Assembly: GCF_040807025.1 (NCBI RefSeq)
Contig: NC_090952.1
Coordinates: 21,697,068 to 21,761,067, forward strand
DNA from: Struthio camelus
Lineage: Eukaryota > Chordata > Aves > Struthioniformes > Struthionidae
Reading direction: 5' to 3'
Length of the DNA: 64,000 nucleotides
The number at the start of each line of letters is the position of its first letter. The first letter of the stretch is position 1. The translations under genes and the position numbers were made by a program. Shown piece by piece: positions 14,601 to 28,457 of the stretch. A model generated the notes under the pieces. The model had not been told where the DNA came from. It worked only from the letters and a program-made list of their open reading frames with translations, and searched no databases.

Positions 14601-16600
14601 ATTCAGCAAAGAGCATCATGTAAACGGTGTGTCTGATCACGGTAATGGATGTTCAGGGATACCATTGATTCAGAAGCAGATGTGCAACAGACGACTGAGA
14701 TTTTTATCAAAGCTCTTGTGGGCAGTGAGTTACCATGGCAGTTGCAGTCAGATAAAACACTGTGGGATCTTTGAGAAGGTGTCTGTTGTAATTCTGCAAT
14801 TCTATGGGGTGTGTTGTCCAAAAACTGAAGCACCCCATTATGTTTCACGGCACTATTGTAAGATAGGTAAATATGATTAGATCCATTATTAGATTGGCAA
14901 AATGAGACGCAGCAGTGATACGATTCTCCCACTGTGACATTATACCGGTGGTGTTGACTCAGTTCTCTTTTCCTGTCATGTAAGCCTGCCACAGTACAGC
15001 AAGGCAGCTGTGGCATATGTGCTTGTCCCTTTGTGTATTTCTGCAGTTTCAGGTGCAGCTGTGTTTTCCCATTGAGGTCTACTCCTGATCTCTCAGAGAT
15101 TCACCCCTGTAGTGACTATTTTACATATTTTACTTGATGTATCTAGAAACAGAGTTCATTAAGCAGTCCTTAAAAAAAACCCTGCTACACAGTGCAGGAT
15201 CTTCATTAGAGTTTCTGTGCTTCTAGTCAGTGCTTTTATCTGCCTCTCCACAACTTTGAGTTGTTACCCCATTGAAATCGATAGGCCATCCATTGACTCC
15301 AACACAGTGCATTCATGGCTTAGACCATGTCTTCTCCCTCCCCGCTATCCCAGCCTCTTATGGCCCTGATATTGTACTCTCCTGTGTCTGTACCGCAGTT
15401 CCTTTTGATTACAGAGTTGCAGCAGCTGCCCTCCTGGGAGCCTCCATACAGACAGGTAGGGGCCAGAGCTTCCTCTTCAGATGAGTATTTTTATTAAAAA
15501 TTACTCCCATAGGCTGATTGTTATTATTATTCTTTTTAGTCCTGCTATTATCTCCCTTAGGCCAGTCAAACCGAGAAGAGACAAATTTTAATCTGCAATT
15601 GCTTTTGCGCTTGCTTGTGTTTCCCACATGCTGGGAGGTGCTAGGCTTCTGCATGTGCTCTCCTGGTATGTTGCTTCATTACATTCCTGAGATTCTTTCT
15701 GCAGTTGATTTTCTCCTTTCAAAGGTGATCTGTTCTCCAAGGGGGAAAACAACTCTTCTTTCTTAATCCTCTCTTCCTTGCTTGTGTAGCTCTACCTTGG
15801 GCAATGCATAGATTATTTGGGGCTGTATGTTAGCTGAGCCTTTCCGGAGGTAAGCATTTTGGATAGGGGAGGCAGGAGAGCAGCCATGCTTAGCTTTAAA
15901 GCTAGGCTTAAAGAAATCAGCTTTCTCTGAAAAGGGCTGATTGCATTATTTTACATTTGGGAATCATACCGACCCTAAGATCTTGTCTAATCTACAGGGA
16001 CAGGAAGTTCAACTTGGTGGGAAAGCTCAGCAGAGGTCCTTCAGAGGAAGCCTCACTGATCCACCATCCAGTGCCAGCCCGCTAACACAATGTCTCGATC
16101 TGCAGGCCAGCTCTAGACTTGGATCCAGCAACTGGTAAAGTGCAAATACAAGCTGAACCTGAAATCGTGTGTAACTGCAAACTTTCAACTTAACCCAACA
16201 GTCTGCTCTCTTGGAGCATGATAATATAAGCTCTGGCAATGGGAGTATATGTCTGTGTACACTGTAAGCCCAGAGCTTAGAAACTGCAAAGCAAGCTCTT
16301 TGCTTCATGTTCTTTTGTGGAGGAGGATGGGGAAGGGGAGCAAGCAATATGTTAAGGAGCTTTCTAGCTGTTTAATTAAAAGACCTTTTCCTGACTTCAT
16401 CCCTGAGAACCTAAACTACCGGAGTCCTTGTCATTTCTCCGGTTATCACGTGTGTAAAAACGTGTCATTTCCATGTACTCGCCTTGCAGTGGAGCAGACA
16501 GCAGCTTGCTGTCATGAAGCAAAGCACAAGGAACCAGAGTACCACCACAGAGCAAGGACTAACGGATCCAAACAAATCTTTGTGCACCCTTATGCTTCTT
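8621..16600. other. Non-coding DNA, no gene recognised
   Basis: No conserved protein domain, RNA gene or dispersed repeat is recognised here. Open frames are short, lie on both strands and look random. The one structured item is the 31-bp-period duplication listed at 12710-12761. It probably continues the intergenic or intronic DNA on either side. Confidence 0.65.
12710..12761. repeat. Local tandem duplication, 21 bp x 2
   Basis: The 21-mer CATCAGAGAGCTCCTTGATC plus A (12710-12730) recurs at 12741-12761 with a single G-to-A change, a period of 31 bp. It looks like a small local duplication. No function is suggested by the sequence. Confidence 0.85.
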
Positions 16601-18010
16601 AGGACTCCCGACACTTCCTTGCTAGTAGTCCCATAAGGAGGCAGACAATTCTGCCTCAGCCCTCCTTTTCTTCCATTAGCATCCTACAAACGCAGATCCC
16701 TCATTCCCAAATCTCTTTTCCTCTTTGCTGTGCTAGTGCTGTGCATGCCTGTGCACACGCACTCACGCTTCCCCTCCCCACCTGAATGCCTGCATCTTGC
16801 TGTGAAGCTCTAGCTACCCTTTGCTAGTCCGCATGAACTTAAATGTGATCTATACATGCACTTATCTGACTGCATCATGAGCTAACTGCCACAAAGATCT
16901 GACTCTGCGGGCTGTATTCCTAGGCTAAGTGAATTTTTCAGCTTTTAAGCCAAACCGGTGTGTATAAATTCATAAAGCTATTACCGCTCTGTGCAGGTTT
17001 CAATCCTTTGTATGTTTTCAGTCCATTCTTTCCTGGTGTGACTACCTGTGCTAACACAGCAGTAAGCCAGCACTGGCCCAGCACCCATTCTGCTCTTCCA
17101 GCCCTGCTGCCTTGTTTGTAACAGCATCCCTCATTCAGTGGTGGTCTCTGAAAGTCCCAGCACCTAGCAAATCGACCCCCCTATCCTGGTTCTTCCTGTA
17201 TCCAGCTAACCTGGATCTCTTGTCTTCTCCAGTCTGGATCCGTGTAGCCATAATTTCTCATCTCCTCTGTCATTACTATTTTGTGAGATGCTGGAGGCTG
17301 ACCTTTTGGCCGTGTGAATTTCAGAGTATGCTAAAGGCTTCCTACTCAAACCTTCCCAACCTGTTCTTTCTCAGCCCTTACTCTTACAAAGGGCTCCTGC
17401 AGGAATCCCTTTCTTCTCTGTACTTCATAATACAATCCTCTACCCAAGCCTCAAATATTCTATTATAGATCTTGCTGCTTCACCCATTAAATTGAGCAGA
17501 ATAATTCACCTTTTCAAGAGTAATTTCTAATGCACCTTAAATCAGCCCTATGGATTCTTCCCTATCCTGTGGCCCCTGTTAGGTGTTTTCTGAGACGATT
17601 AAAAAAAACCCCATCACTTTTGCCCTTTTTTCTAACTTCTGGCTTTTGTGGCAGCACAATGTTTGACTCTCTTGCTCTTTCTCTTGCTCTGAAACAGTTT
17701 ATCAAATCTCCTTCAACAATTACTGTCTACTCCTCTATTATTCACTTTCACTAGCTTGCTTCTTTCCTATCAATCAACCTTCTTTTCCCTCTCTAGCTTG
17801 CATTCTGTCAACATTAAAGTCTCCCTCCTTGAACTGCAATCATAGGGTAAATGCAGACTTTTAACCCTTCCCATGAGTGCCCGGCACTCTGTACCTTAAT
17901 GTCAGTGCAGTAATTAATTTCCTATCTCCTCAGTTCAGCTTCAGCTGTTAGAGCTCTCCATCATCTGCTCTCTCATTCTCTCCATTTGCTAGTGTAGGAT
18001 GCCTGAAATG
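16600..18010. other. Long pyrimidine-biased stretch
   Basis: For about 1.4 kb the plus strand is markedly enriched in C and T, with many short TTCC, CTCC and TCTT clusters but no simple repeat unit. Open frames of 74 to 118 codons on the plus strand (for example 17112-17468) follow from this bias and have a Leu/Ser/Pro/Phe-rich composition typical of translated pyrimidine tracts. I recognise no protein. It may be an old unrecognisable repeat or a compositional domain. Confidence 0.5.
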
Positions 18011-21000
18011 ATAAAATGGTCTTCTGCAGTTCTTGCTTGTCACCACAAAGATGTTTCAAAAAGCTTCATCCACATTTTGAAGCATGCTGTAAGCTTTTAG
18101 GACTAAAGCAAAGCCTACCCTAGTGTCTCACTGATTTCCGTGTGCTTTGAAAGAATCCCTGTCAAAGAACTCACTCTGCTGTGAATACCTCCTTCGTCTG
18201 TGTAGCTGGTCTCCAGTTAGATTGTGGGGAGGTTGTTTTGCTACCAAAATATAAGATTGTCCATTAGTTATGAACACGGAACTGGATTTTGTTCCTAGAC
18301 GTGCTCTGGCCTGCAGCATGTTCTTGTCTTCTTTCCCCTTGAATATGTGAGTCTCTGTCTCCATCCTCCCTCCCCTTAGTTTCACTGTCTGGAGTGCTAG
18401 TAACAAGGGATGTATTCACCTCAAAGCTTTTGTATGTTTACATTTTAAAAGCTCTCAGAGAAATAGATTTCCTTAAGCAGGAAGTAAAACTTTGGTGTTA
18501 TCATAATCATTAGTAAAAGCAATTAGTTTGGTCTGTGCTTTAAAAAATTGCAAGACCTTTGGTAGGTCATGCTTAGAAGTACAAGTCTTTTGTATTAGTG
18601 AAGTGATAACATTCAAAAGGAAATTAGAAATATTTCCTGCTTCTTATATGGAGTGTGAAAAAAAAGACATTTGGTAAAACTTTCCTAGGTTATAAAAGGA
18701 AATAATGGGGGGCTATTTTTTGTCAAATTCATTATATTTCATCTCACAAGAACATGTGAAATATTTCATTTTTTGTCTCCTTAAAAAAAATAATTTGAAG
18801 TTATAAAAATACTGTGTTTGTTTATGAAAGTTATATCATTTGGTACAACCCCAAGCCCTCATTCATATAACCGTTCTTACAGTGCCTTGCCACCAGTCTA
18901 GGAGTATCATTATAAAACTGGTACGAGCAAGTGGAGAAATGGACTCTGACATTCTGCGCGTTAGTGTCTGACCATATTACTCATATGGAGGGAACGGGAA
19001 AGGGAGTAATTATATCAGTGCCTCCTATCTGTTAGAATCAAAGCCACTTAGTTGGCTGAGCTATGCTTCCTCTGAAGTCTCTTGATTCAGAAAGCAAGGT
19101 GCTCCTCCTCTTTTGGGTTTCTGTCATGCTTCTCTTCTCTAATCTCCTCCAGAGTTACATTTCCATAAAAAACATTTCCATTTCTTCTGCTTATTTTAGT
19201 TAAGTGGAAAGTCTCCTTAATGATGGTTTTTGGATTCAAAAACTCCTCAGCTAGGTCAGCGTTTTTAGAATGCCAATTTCTCATTCATTATATTGCTACT
19301 ACTTAAATCCTTAATTTTAAACAATAAAAATCGTGTAATGGTTCTTGCTTTTCGTTAGTTTCCTTAGTTTCTGAGAGCTGATTTTTTTCTCTCATCACAG
19401 TTTCCTTCCCGGTTTCAACCCATTTATCAATTCATAAGTCTCGCTTCTTCCAGAATCGTTTTTCAGATACATATTTTTAGATGAGAGCTGTTCCATCTTT
19501 CCAAAGTGATCACTTCAACCTCAGCTACTGGAGCTCAGACATACAATATTTAAATTATTATTTATAGTACAGGAACATGTGGAGGCTTTCATTAAAGATA
19601 AGGCATTAGGCATTTGCCTTGATGAGTGAAGGCACAGTGAATGGTAGTCTGTACTCTGAACAGTTTGCTCTCTTAAGTCAGGGTGGGAGAATTTAAAGAG
19701 AAATTTAGCCCCATATACGTATTAGCGTCACCCAGTGCTGGTTACCGTCTCCAAGTCTTGTAAGAGTTACTCAGCCCTGCCTTCCCCACCAATACCACCC
19801 CATCTCAGTAAGGAAGGAAGATCAGACAGCAGAGGAACAGAGGAACAGACTGCCATGAGAGCATGGCCACCCGCGGGAGATGCCAGGGGAGCCCTGACGG
19901 ACACATCTGTCTGTGCTGTGGAGTGAAATGCAGTAAGGCAATCCCCAGATCGCTGCGGTGGTGGTCATTTAGCTCTGTGGCACTGTGAGGAAATACCACC
20001 TTGAGACAGCAGATTATGTATATAAACATGTCTAGACAGCCTGATTCCAGGGCTTCTTCAGTCATTGCTAGCAATCCCTTTTCTCCAGTGTGTTCCTAAT
20101 TCTTCTGATTCCTCAGCTAGTACCAACTCACGATCTGTCAGGATTTATATAGTGTTCGATGTATTTCTGTACTGAAAGAAACTTTTCAACTTCCGTTACC
20201 ATTTTTAGCCTCAGTTTTTTAACTAAATGGTGTAAATTAGTTCTGTAGGACTTGATGGATTCTCTCCTTCCCCCTTGAGGAAGTGCTAAAATTTCTCACC
20301 CCTTTCTGAGTGCTTGTAAAACCAAACATGCACAGTCCAGTTGGTTTAGGTCCAAGCTTTTAATTGCTTTACCATCACAATGTGGGACTGAATGCTTCAG
20401 CAGTCTCAGGGATTGCTTGACAGCTTCGTAACACGGGACTTCACCTGAGAGGGGTTATTACCCTGTTGTAATCTAAACCTCTTGGGGTGGGTAGGGCATT
20501 GATGCTGATTTCTGTAGGGCAAGCATTTGGTGAAGAGCTTCTGAAACTCTCTTGAGTTCCTGCTGAAATGTCCAAGCAAAATGGTCCCCCAAGCTGCACT
20601 TTTCTAGAACTGAACACTGTAATAGGTAAATGAAGCTTAACATCCGTGTCCATTTTTTTAATCTGCTCCCAGCTGCCCAAAAATCAGGCCACGTTCCCTG
20701 ACCTAACAGGGAAGAACGCAAATCTGTGCACGTTTAGGGAAGGGATCTGTTTGTTAATTGCTCAGAATTAGGATTGCTAAACAAAAACAAAACATATATG
20801 CAGTACATTTCTGGTCTCAAAATGCCTCTAATTAATTCGAGGCTTTTTGCCCTGGACCATAGATCATAAAGCCTTCTTTAGCCTTTCAGAGGCAGCACTG
20901 TTTTAGCCTTCTGTTTGTGCTGATTAATATCAAGTCAGAATAATTCTTTTTTCCCCCAGAGAAATCCCCTGTGTTTGCTCATAAATAAAAATGAAAAGGA

Positions 21001-24000
21001 AGAAACATTCTTGATGGTATTTTTGTGATTTGGCTTTGCTATCAGAATAGAACTGCTCACATATAGCACTTGTCGTCCCTAAAACTTACATTTTGAAAGT
21101 TCTTTGAAGATGTAAATTACAGATCTTTCATATGAAAAGTTAATGAAGGACTCTAAACAAAATAAAATAGAAATGATGACATGAAAGAGCCTTCTTATGG
21201 CTTCAATAACAAGATAAACAGTTTAATATTCCACATACTGTGTTAAAAATAACAGCTGGGCTCTGTGGAGATGGTTCCCCCCCCCAGCTCAGCTTACATT
21301 GGTTTTCACGTTAGCGGAGGACAGCTAAGGAGAGTGATGACCCTCCCTTAATTGTCACCTTCTTTTGGCCCCCAGAAACACTGCAAGCAGGCAACACCTG
21401 CTAAGTTTTAGCAGACACCACAAGTACTTTAACAAATACAGTAGTAAAGTGCCATTACCACCAGCACTTCAGTAGCCTTCGAAGTGATAGACATATACTG
21501 TATTGACAGCATAGAATTTTAATGAGCAATAGCTATTTCAGACTGTATTGATTGTCCTTTTTTTTCTCTTCCTCCAATTCAGGCAAGAGGAAACAAGAAC
21601 TGGCATTTCATGTAAAGGAGACTTTGTCCGATGATTCATATTTCATGAATAGTTGTGAGTGAGCATGTCCTGTGAAATAACCAATTAATTCAGCCATGTT
21701 AATACTCAGGCTGAAAGCTGAAAACCATACCACTTCATTTACAGAAGCCTAGCAAGGCATAAGGCTCAAATTTTCCTACTGTTTAAAATGTTCCCAAACA
21801 ACATTTTGATCCTCATCCCTTGGTTCACTTTGCTTTTTACGTTCTCAGCTTTCCTGACAGCTTCTTCAGTGGGTATTGTTCTAAGTGACTATTGTACTGT
21901 GCTCTTCACAGCTCAGGATATTTCAAGATACGTTGCCTGTTTTTCTGTAAGCGGTTTTTGGTGGTAGTGGTTTTGACAGCATCACAGATTCAAGTTACAA
22001 GTGGCCAAAGGGGTGGGGGGAAAGGAGTAGCCTGCTATAATGATCTGCAAATTGTGTTAATGTCAGAGTGGGATCCTGCTTTCTGATAGGATTTAACGCG
22101 TAATGAGCTCCTGAGACGTTATTTTTGCTTCAAAGCTTTGCTGAGTACTGGATCCTATTAAATTCTTTCAGTGAACACACCAAAAAATACTTTGAGCTAG
22201 TTTTAATAATTTTTAATTGAAGGAATATTTTTATTCCAATTTGAATATTCAAACTGTTTAAAAGTTAACACATTCTCGAAGTATTCACTGATCTTTCCCT
22301 TCCATAATGTCCTTTTTTACGCAGCCATTGGCTTTTTTGGGGGGGTGGGATTTTGTCCCGGATTTGTGTTTCAGACTAATGGAAACAAGTTTAGACTTTT
22401 TGGGTTATTTATTTCTTTTAAATTGCCTGCATGGTGCAGTTTAATCTCCATTCTTTTTATTGCTGTTTTATGGTCTACCATTACTCTTTGTTCTCTTTTC
22501 TTTTTTCCTGAAAACAAATTACAAAAACAAAATCTAGATTTCCCTGCTAGTCCTTTCTTGTGTCATAGCAGGAGCTAGATTTGTGTGTGTGTCATGCTCA
22601 GTAACGTATGTATTTCCTTGTTAGCAGCATTGTGGTATTACATGAAATCTTATAGGCCCCAACAGAGATTGGCATCCCAGTTTGCAAGACAGCTAGTAGG
22701 AAACCAAGTAACATCATAATCTAGGCACGTAATCAAGAAATGTGTTTCACTTCCATTCTTCAGGAAGGGAACATAGACACAGAAAGATTCAATGACCTGG
22801 GTCATTGAGCTTTCCTAAAGATCTGGGATTGGTTCCCTTAGCCACAAGATTGTTTCTCTGTTTGATTTATCTTCTCAGCCTTATTTCTCTTCTCCAAAAT
22901 CATGTGGAAAGCTGGAGGACAGCAGGCAGTCATATGGCAAATGAAACACAGCTGTCTAGTTTCTCTCTTATGCAACTCTGCTCATTTTAAGCACAATATT
23001 GACTAAGCAATTACTGTTAAAGTAAGAGCTGCACTCAAGGTAAACCCTGACTAAACAGCCTCTGTGCCTGTGGCCCTCCTACATGATGGCCTCCCAAGCT
23101 AAGGCAGGCATAAAGAGGTCCTGAGTCACGCGAGCATATCTGCAACTGGATTTGGGGCTGTAGAGCTGAGTACTTCTGAAGCCGGCATGCGAGGTCCCAG
23201 CTTGTCCACTGCTTCCTTGTGGGTGTCAGCGGACAGTCTGCAGCCGCACACTTTGGTGACAGAGGTGTGGTGTGGCCGTGCTCTTGACCAGGCTTCCTAA
23301 CTTACCTGTGAGGACCAAAGGCTTTGCGTTTGCTCCTGGACTGGATGCCCAGGGCTCTGCTCCTGGTGCACCTGGCACAGGTGCATTTCTCTGGTAAATG
23401 AGAATGGCCCTCATGAGTCAGGCACTCTTTCTCTGTCCCTTTCCATACTAGTGCTTAGGAATCAGAGACAAATGGTTAAGAGCTCTGAGGTGTTTGGGGT
23501 GAGCTTGGGGAGGCTTTAACTACAATGCAAAATTGCAAATGGCAAATGCAATAAGCAGATTAAGAGCCTGGCACTCTGGCAAATCTCAAGACCTATTCTT
23601 ATGTTGCTGTTTTTCCCCCATGGCAAACTTACAGATTTCAGAATGACTTTGCTGTGGCAGTAACTTGAAAATTAGAGTGAGTGTTCCCTTTTAAATAATG
23701 GGCAATGAGGCAAAGATTAATTTTTGCTCAATTTTCACACTAATTCCATGCCTTGCTGCCAGCAGAAGCACGAAGAAGGACATAAATTCACAGTGGCTTT
23801 CTTCTCTTTCAAAGTCTGAACACGCTTTTATTGGACGGGACTGTTTGTAAGGAGGTCCCGTCATTCACGTCTGGGTACCTACCTAACCGCAAGACTTTGA
23901 AATCTCTAGAACATCCTTTGGTTAATGCCATCAGTTAAGATAGTCAAACTACTACTCAACTTGCTCAAGAGCTGTCTAAAGGAAACCAGGTCTCCTCTTC

Positions 24001-24098
24001 TGCAGACAGAAGGTCATATACCAACAAGCCCTATGACAGCCAATACTCTGCGGCTGCCAGACGGCCACTTATTTTTAGGCCTGTTGAAAGGGGGAGGA

Positions 24099-24147
24099 AG
24101 AGAGAGAGAGAGAAAGGCAGACAGACAGACAGACAGACAGATAGACA
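24099..24147. repeat. Compound microsatellite (GA)n then (CAGA)n
   Basis: A GA run (24099-24113) is followed by six uninterrupted CAGA units (24118-24141) and a degenerate TAGACA end. It is a simple repeat likely to vary in length between individuals. The minus-strand open frame over it, rich in Leu, Ser, Cys and Val, is a product of the repeat. Confidence 0.95.
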
Positions 24148-24322
24148 ACTGGGAAGAGATGAAACTAGAAATGCTGTGTCCCAGAGGCATTTATCAGCCC
24201 AAATGAAATGGAAACAGTGGAAGGGAAACACTACTTTGTTTTTCTCAAAATTGTATTTCCAGGTGAATGAGCTGAAAAGAAAATATCCTTTCCTTTTCCT
24301 GTGATTTTGAGAGATCTGTTTG

Positions 24323-24340
24323 CTAAGTCTGCAGACTTAG
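24323..24340. repeat. Perfect 18-bp palindrome
   Basis: CTAAGTCTGCAGACTTAG is its own reverse complement, with no spacer. It could bind a dimeric protein or be chance. Nothing around it indicates a role. Confidence 0.9.
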
Positions 24341-26409
24341 TAGGAGAGACAAGGAGTATTTATTTTCAGTATATATTGGTAATTTATGAAGTTGTTGTAA
24401 ATGCGGAGTTTATGGAAGCAAAATCAGGCCATGAAATAGAAAGAATTTTATTCAAATAACCTAGCTTATTAATTCTTTCTAATTCTTCACAGAGAAGGAG
24501 ATGAGTGAGGATGTATGTAAGGTTTACTGAATTTTAAGAGGGAGAAGATCCAGTAAAAGCTGCAAATGCAGGTATATTTTAAATATAGAAAAAGGGGAAA
24601 GATAAGGGAATTTTATTAGGGTTTGAAATGTAATTGAATTTTTCTTTTCCTATTTTGCCATCAGAGATGTCAGAAAGAAGTTTACTGTTCTGGGAAAGAG
24701 ACTTGCATTACTAACTAGCCTGCAAAAAGTGGCTTCACCTTCTTGTGCAGCAGGGTGTGACTGACGGGATGTAAATGCAACTCTTATCTATGACACATGA
24801 ATGGCTGGTGAGGAGATTTAGAGTCTGGAGCAAGAAATAAGATGCCGCAATTGCTTTCACTGGGAATTAGTGTTCCACTGGGAGCAGAAATGGGGCAAAC
24901 ATATTGTTCTTTATGAGTCATTTTAGCCACTAGTTTCACCGAGTGCCTGTCAATACGCATGGCTGTGTGCTGACCTGTGGAAGCCTCCAAGAGGACGAAG
25001 AGGTGAGGAAGGATTCTATTATATTTTGTGCTGCAAGAAACATAAGATACAGGTGTTGTTAAAGATTCACCAAGTCTAAGGCCAAGCTGATGTACCTGAG
25101 TCCTTCAAGGACTTTAAGAATTTTATCATTTTGAAACCCTTTTGGGAAGAAGTCAGCATAGCCGTGAACCTTCAGTATCTGCTAGCGTCATATCAGCAGG
25201 CTCTCCTTGAGCATGCCACACTTCCCAGTGGCTGCTTCACACTGATGCCTGGATCTGGAAAGCAAGAGCATTTGGGAGTGAGAGCGTACTGAATACTAGA
25301 GTCATATGTTAGCGCATGTTGATCTCACAGAGCAGTTGTAGGGAGGCTTTCACCAAGTCAAGTCCATTCTATCAGCTACCTTTGGAAAAATGTAAATGTT
25401 TTTGGTAACAGCTCGGTTCTTGGCCAGCCCAGAGCCCGTGCTCTGCTATTCCTCACCCCTTACCCTCGAGCTATGTAATGTGTGTGTACACTTAATATTT
25501 CCTAGCTTTAGGGTATCCATTAGCTTCTTTTCTGTCATTGTCACTCAGACCAGGGTATTCATAAATCCCACATCCCTTATACCAGCTCACTGTTTTCCTG
25601 ACCAACTAAGAGGAGCAGCTAAGTCCCGGAGCGTCAAAGCAGCTGACAATAGCAGCCACCACCCAGCACACTGGACTAAAAGGGCTGGGGAGGACAGAAG
25701 TTACAATCTGGTTCCATGAATGATGTGATGTGAGCTGTGCAGCTGAGGCAAATGGTGTAAAATGAAGAAAAAGATCACTGCAATGGCTGTGAGTGGAAGC
25801 ATAAGCCTCCTTTCTATCTTGGCATTTCCCGACCTTGCATGTCTGCCTCAGCTGCTTGTCTCTGCAGGGGTGAGCTGTGAACCGCAGTGTCCACATGAGT
25901 GGAGCCCTGGCAGAAGGTATATTTAAGCTGGTTGAGTGTTGTAGAGAAGCAGCCCTGCTCTTGGAGGGTCGGTGGCTGGCTGAATGACAAGGAGCAGTCT
26001 CACAAGGCAGTAATAGACTGAAGTCTGTGATGAGAGCATGGAACAGAGGGGTTTAAAGAAAGGCTGGCTCTAGAGTTCCTAATCCAGTGGTACCTGGCAG
26101 GGGGGCTGTGACTGGGGCTGTGATGGCAACCTGAGATCGGCTGCTGTTTGCATAGAAGACTTTGGTGTCTTTTTTTGGAATGCTTTTGATAGCAAAAATG
26201 GCATATGAGCCTCCACATTTGAGATCTGATGGTGCAGGAATCTCCGGCTATACTATTGGCCATCAGCCCCTGTTCTCATATACAGAACTCTTGCCAAGCC
26301 GAGGAAAGCCAGCTTTTCTAAGAAACAATTCCCATTGTTACGTTCGGTAACACATCTGGACCCCTAAGGTATACAAGGGAGTGTTTGAATTGTAAGTATC
26401 AAGAACAAT

Positions 26410-26458
26410 TAATTATTCTATATTATAATTAAGACTTTTTTAATTAGCTGACTAATTA
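26410..26458. promoter_or_regulatory. Cluster of four TAATTA homeodomain cores
   Basis: TAATTA occurs at 26410, 26426, 26441 and 26453, giving start-to-start spacings of 16, 15 and 12 bp. TAATTA is the palindromic core bound by many paired-type and Antp-type homeodomains. The region is AT-rich, so some matches are expected by chance. The count and spacing are direct observations, and enhancer activity is inference. Confidence 0.35.
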
Positions 26459-28419
26459 GAATTTTTCTTGCATTACAGTGCAGCTTCTTACGTAACCAGA
26501 TAATTTAAAACTTTAAAGCTATTTTCCTGTATAAAAGAAATTTCTAGCATCAACAATTTTCTTTCTGTAATAAAAAGTAGTAAATAACAGCTCTACTGCT
26601 ACTGCAAGAAAGGCAGCTGACTTTGAAAGAAGTCTGTCAAGTCAAACTTGTCCCTCAAAATGCATGTTTTGTAAAAGCCTGTAGAAAATGTTGGGTCGAA
26701 CTGTTTTAGTGTTATTGTGCGGAAATCAATATTTCCCTGCAGCCTTTGCAACCCCAAATTGTGCATGATGTTTGTGCAGAAGAAGCTGAAAGTGAAACTG
26801 TCTGAAAATGAGGGTGAAGTAAACTGGCCGCTTTTTAGAACTTGGGATGGAGCACATAAGGTAAACAGAATGGCGCACTTGGGAAGTCAAAAATGAACAA
26901 TTCTCTCTGTTTAAATAACCGAAGGGAAGGAGTTGGTGGGTTTTTTTTCTTCCCTCATCCTTCTCATCCCCATCAATGCCCCCTGACTTGTACACTGTTC
27001 CAGATACTAATGTGCGGCATGTCTTCCAGGCCTTGTCCCTCTTTGAAAGCGACAAGGAAAGCGTGCAATATCCTCATGGGTTTTTGACTTGGACATTTAG
27101 ATCACAGGGATTTGTCCTCCTTTTCCTAAGTGGGAAGGGTGTATATTGGCAAGAGATTTGGAAGGAGAGTCTGGGTTTCTTGGTCAAAATGTGGCTGTGA
27201 AAGAGCTCGTGGCGATCAAAGCAGGCAATTTGATGCAGCTTATTTAATTCAAAATAGTCGATATTCTGCATAAAGTAGGACTTTCCTCATGACCTAGTCT
27301 TCCCTGCTTTCACAAAGTCCTTCTATCGCAGTCTGCTCCTACATGGACTGTTTATGGCTCTTGGAGTTTCTGCCAAGAATTCTGAAGAGGAAACAAAGAA
27401 GTGATGAACAGTGATCCCCATCTAAGTTTCAGCTGGCCCAGTGTATATTCCAGGTCTTTTTTGCAGCTGTCTGGGAGGCAACTGAATTACTGCAGGTAGA
27501 AGGCGCGTAGGCAGATTTCCCTGTTTACAGCTTCATTACTCTAGGAAGCAAAGAAAAGGCTGGCCCGCTAAACGAGGAAAGAGCAAACTCATCATTGGGC
27601 CAGCAAGCAGGCAAAGCTCCCCTTCTCTTAGTCTGTGTTCACAGCCAAGTTGTTGAATTCTTAAGTGCTGGGTATTTAACAAGGCCAGCCGTTGCTGAAT
27701 TGGCTGCCGTGGTCCCCCCATTATTGGAGAGGAGAAGAAGCTTTTGTTATCGCTCTGAAATACCAGCAATGTGCATCAAGCAGAGTTGGGAGTATGGGTT
27801 CCATCGGATGGCGGGATGCATTTGGGACCCTCAGGCAGGCAAAGATCTGGACAACCCTCCCACATAGTCATGATCCCCAGTTGTGAACTCTGGCAGGTGA
27901 CATGGCCATAGGTGAAAGGCACAAGGCTCTGGAGAGTTACAGCCTGGTCAGGTGATACTAGGAGGAACAGCGTTTATGGTCTGAGTTTTTTGGATGCTAT
28001 GGTTGTAGATGGCTATTTTAAGCTGCTGAAACTGAGTTCAGAAGGCAGTCACATCAGTTTGGGGAATGTGGCTGAGACTTCTGTCAAGAAAATGACCTGC
28101 GAGAATCTGGGAGACAGAGTCTGGGAGACTTATTCACCAGCATGGATGCAGCAGCATTATAATGTCATATGTTCTTGTGCATCAAACAGATAAAAAGGTT
28201 AAGGGTAGGTTGTGGGAGCGAGGAGGGCAGAGAGCAAAGGACCGGGAGAAAGAAAATGCTGTGCTGACTGGCAAAGAGACTGCTCTTGCTGTGTTCTTTG
28301 TGCTCAGACTGAAGCATCCTCCCAGATTTTTTCTTCTCTAATCTGCACATAATTCTGATTTATTTTAAGCCTTCTATTAAGACAGGTCATGCAGCACTGC
28401 CTGGTTGTCAGTAGGAAGC

Positions 28420-28457
28420 TGTGTGTGCACGCGTGTGCACGCGCACGTGTGTGTGTA
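28420..28457. repeat. 38-nt alternating pyrimidine-purine tract
   Basis: Every base from 28420 to 28457 alternates pyrimidine and purine, mixing TG/CA with CG steps. Such tracts are the best known Z-DNA formers, and the CG steps strengthen this. It is probably a decayed (TG)n microsatellite. Confidence 0.9.
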
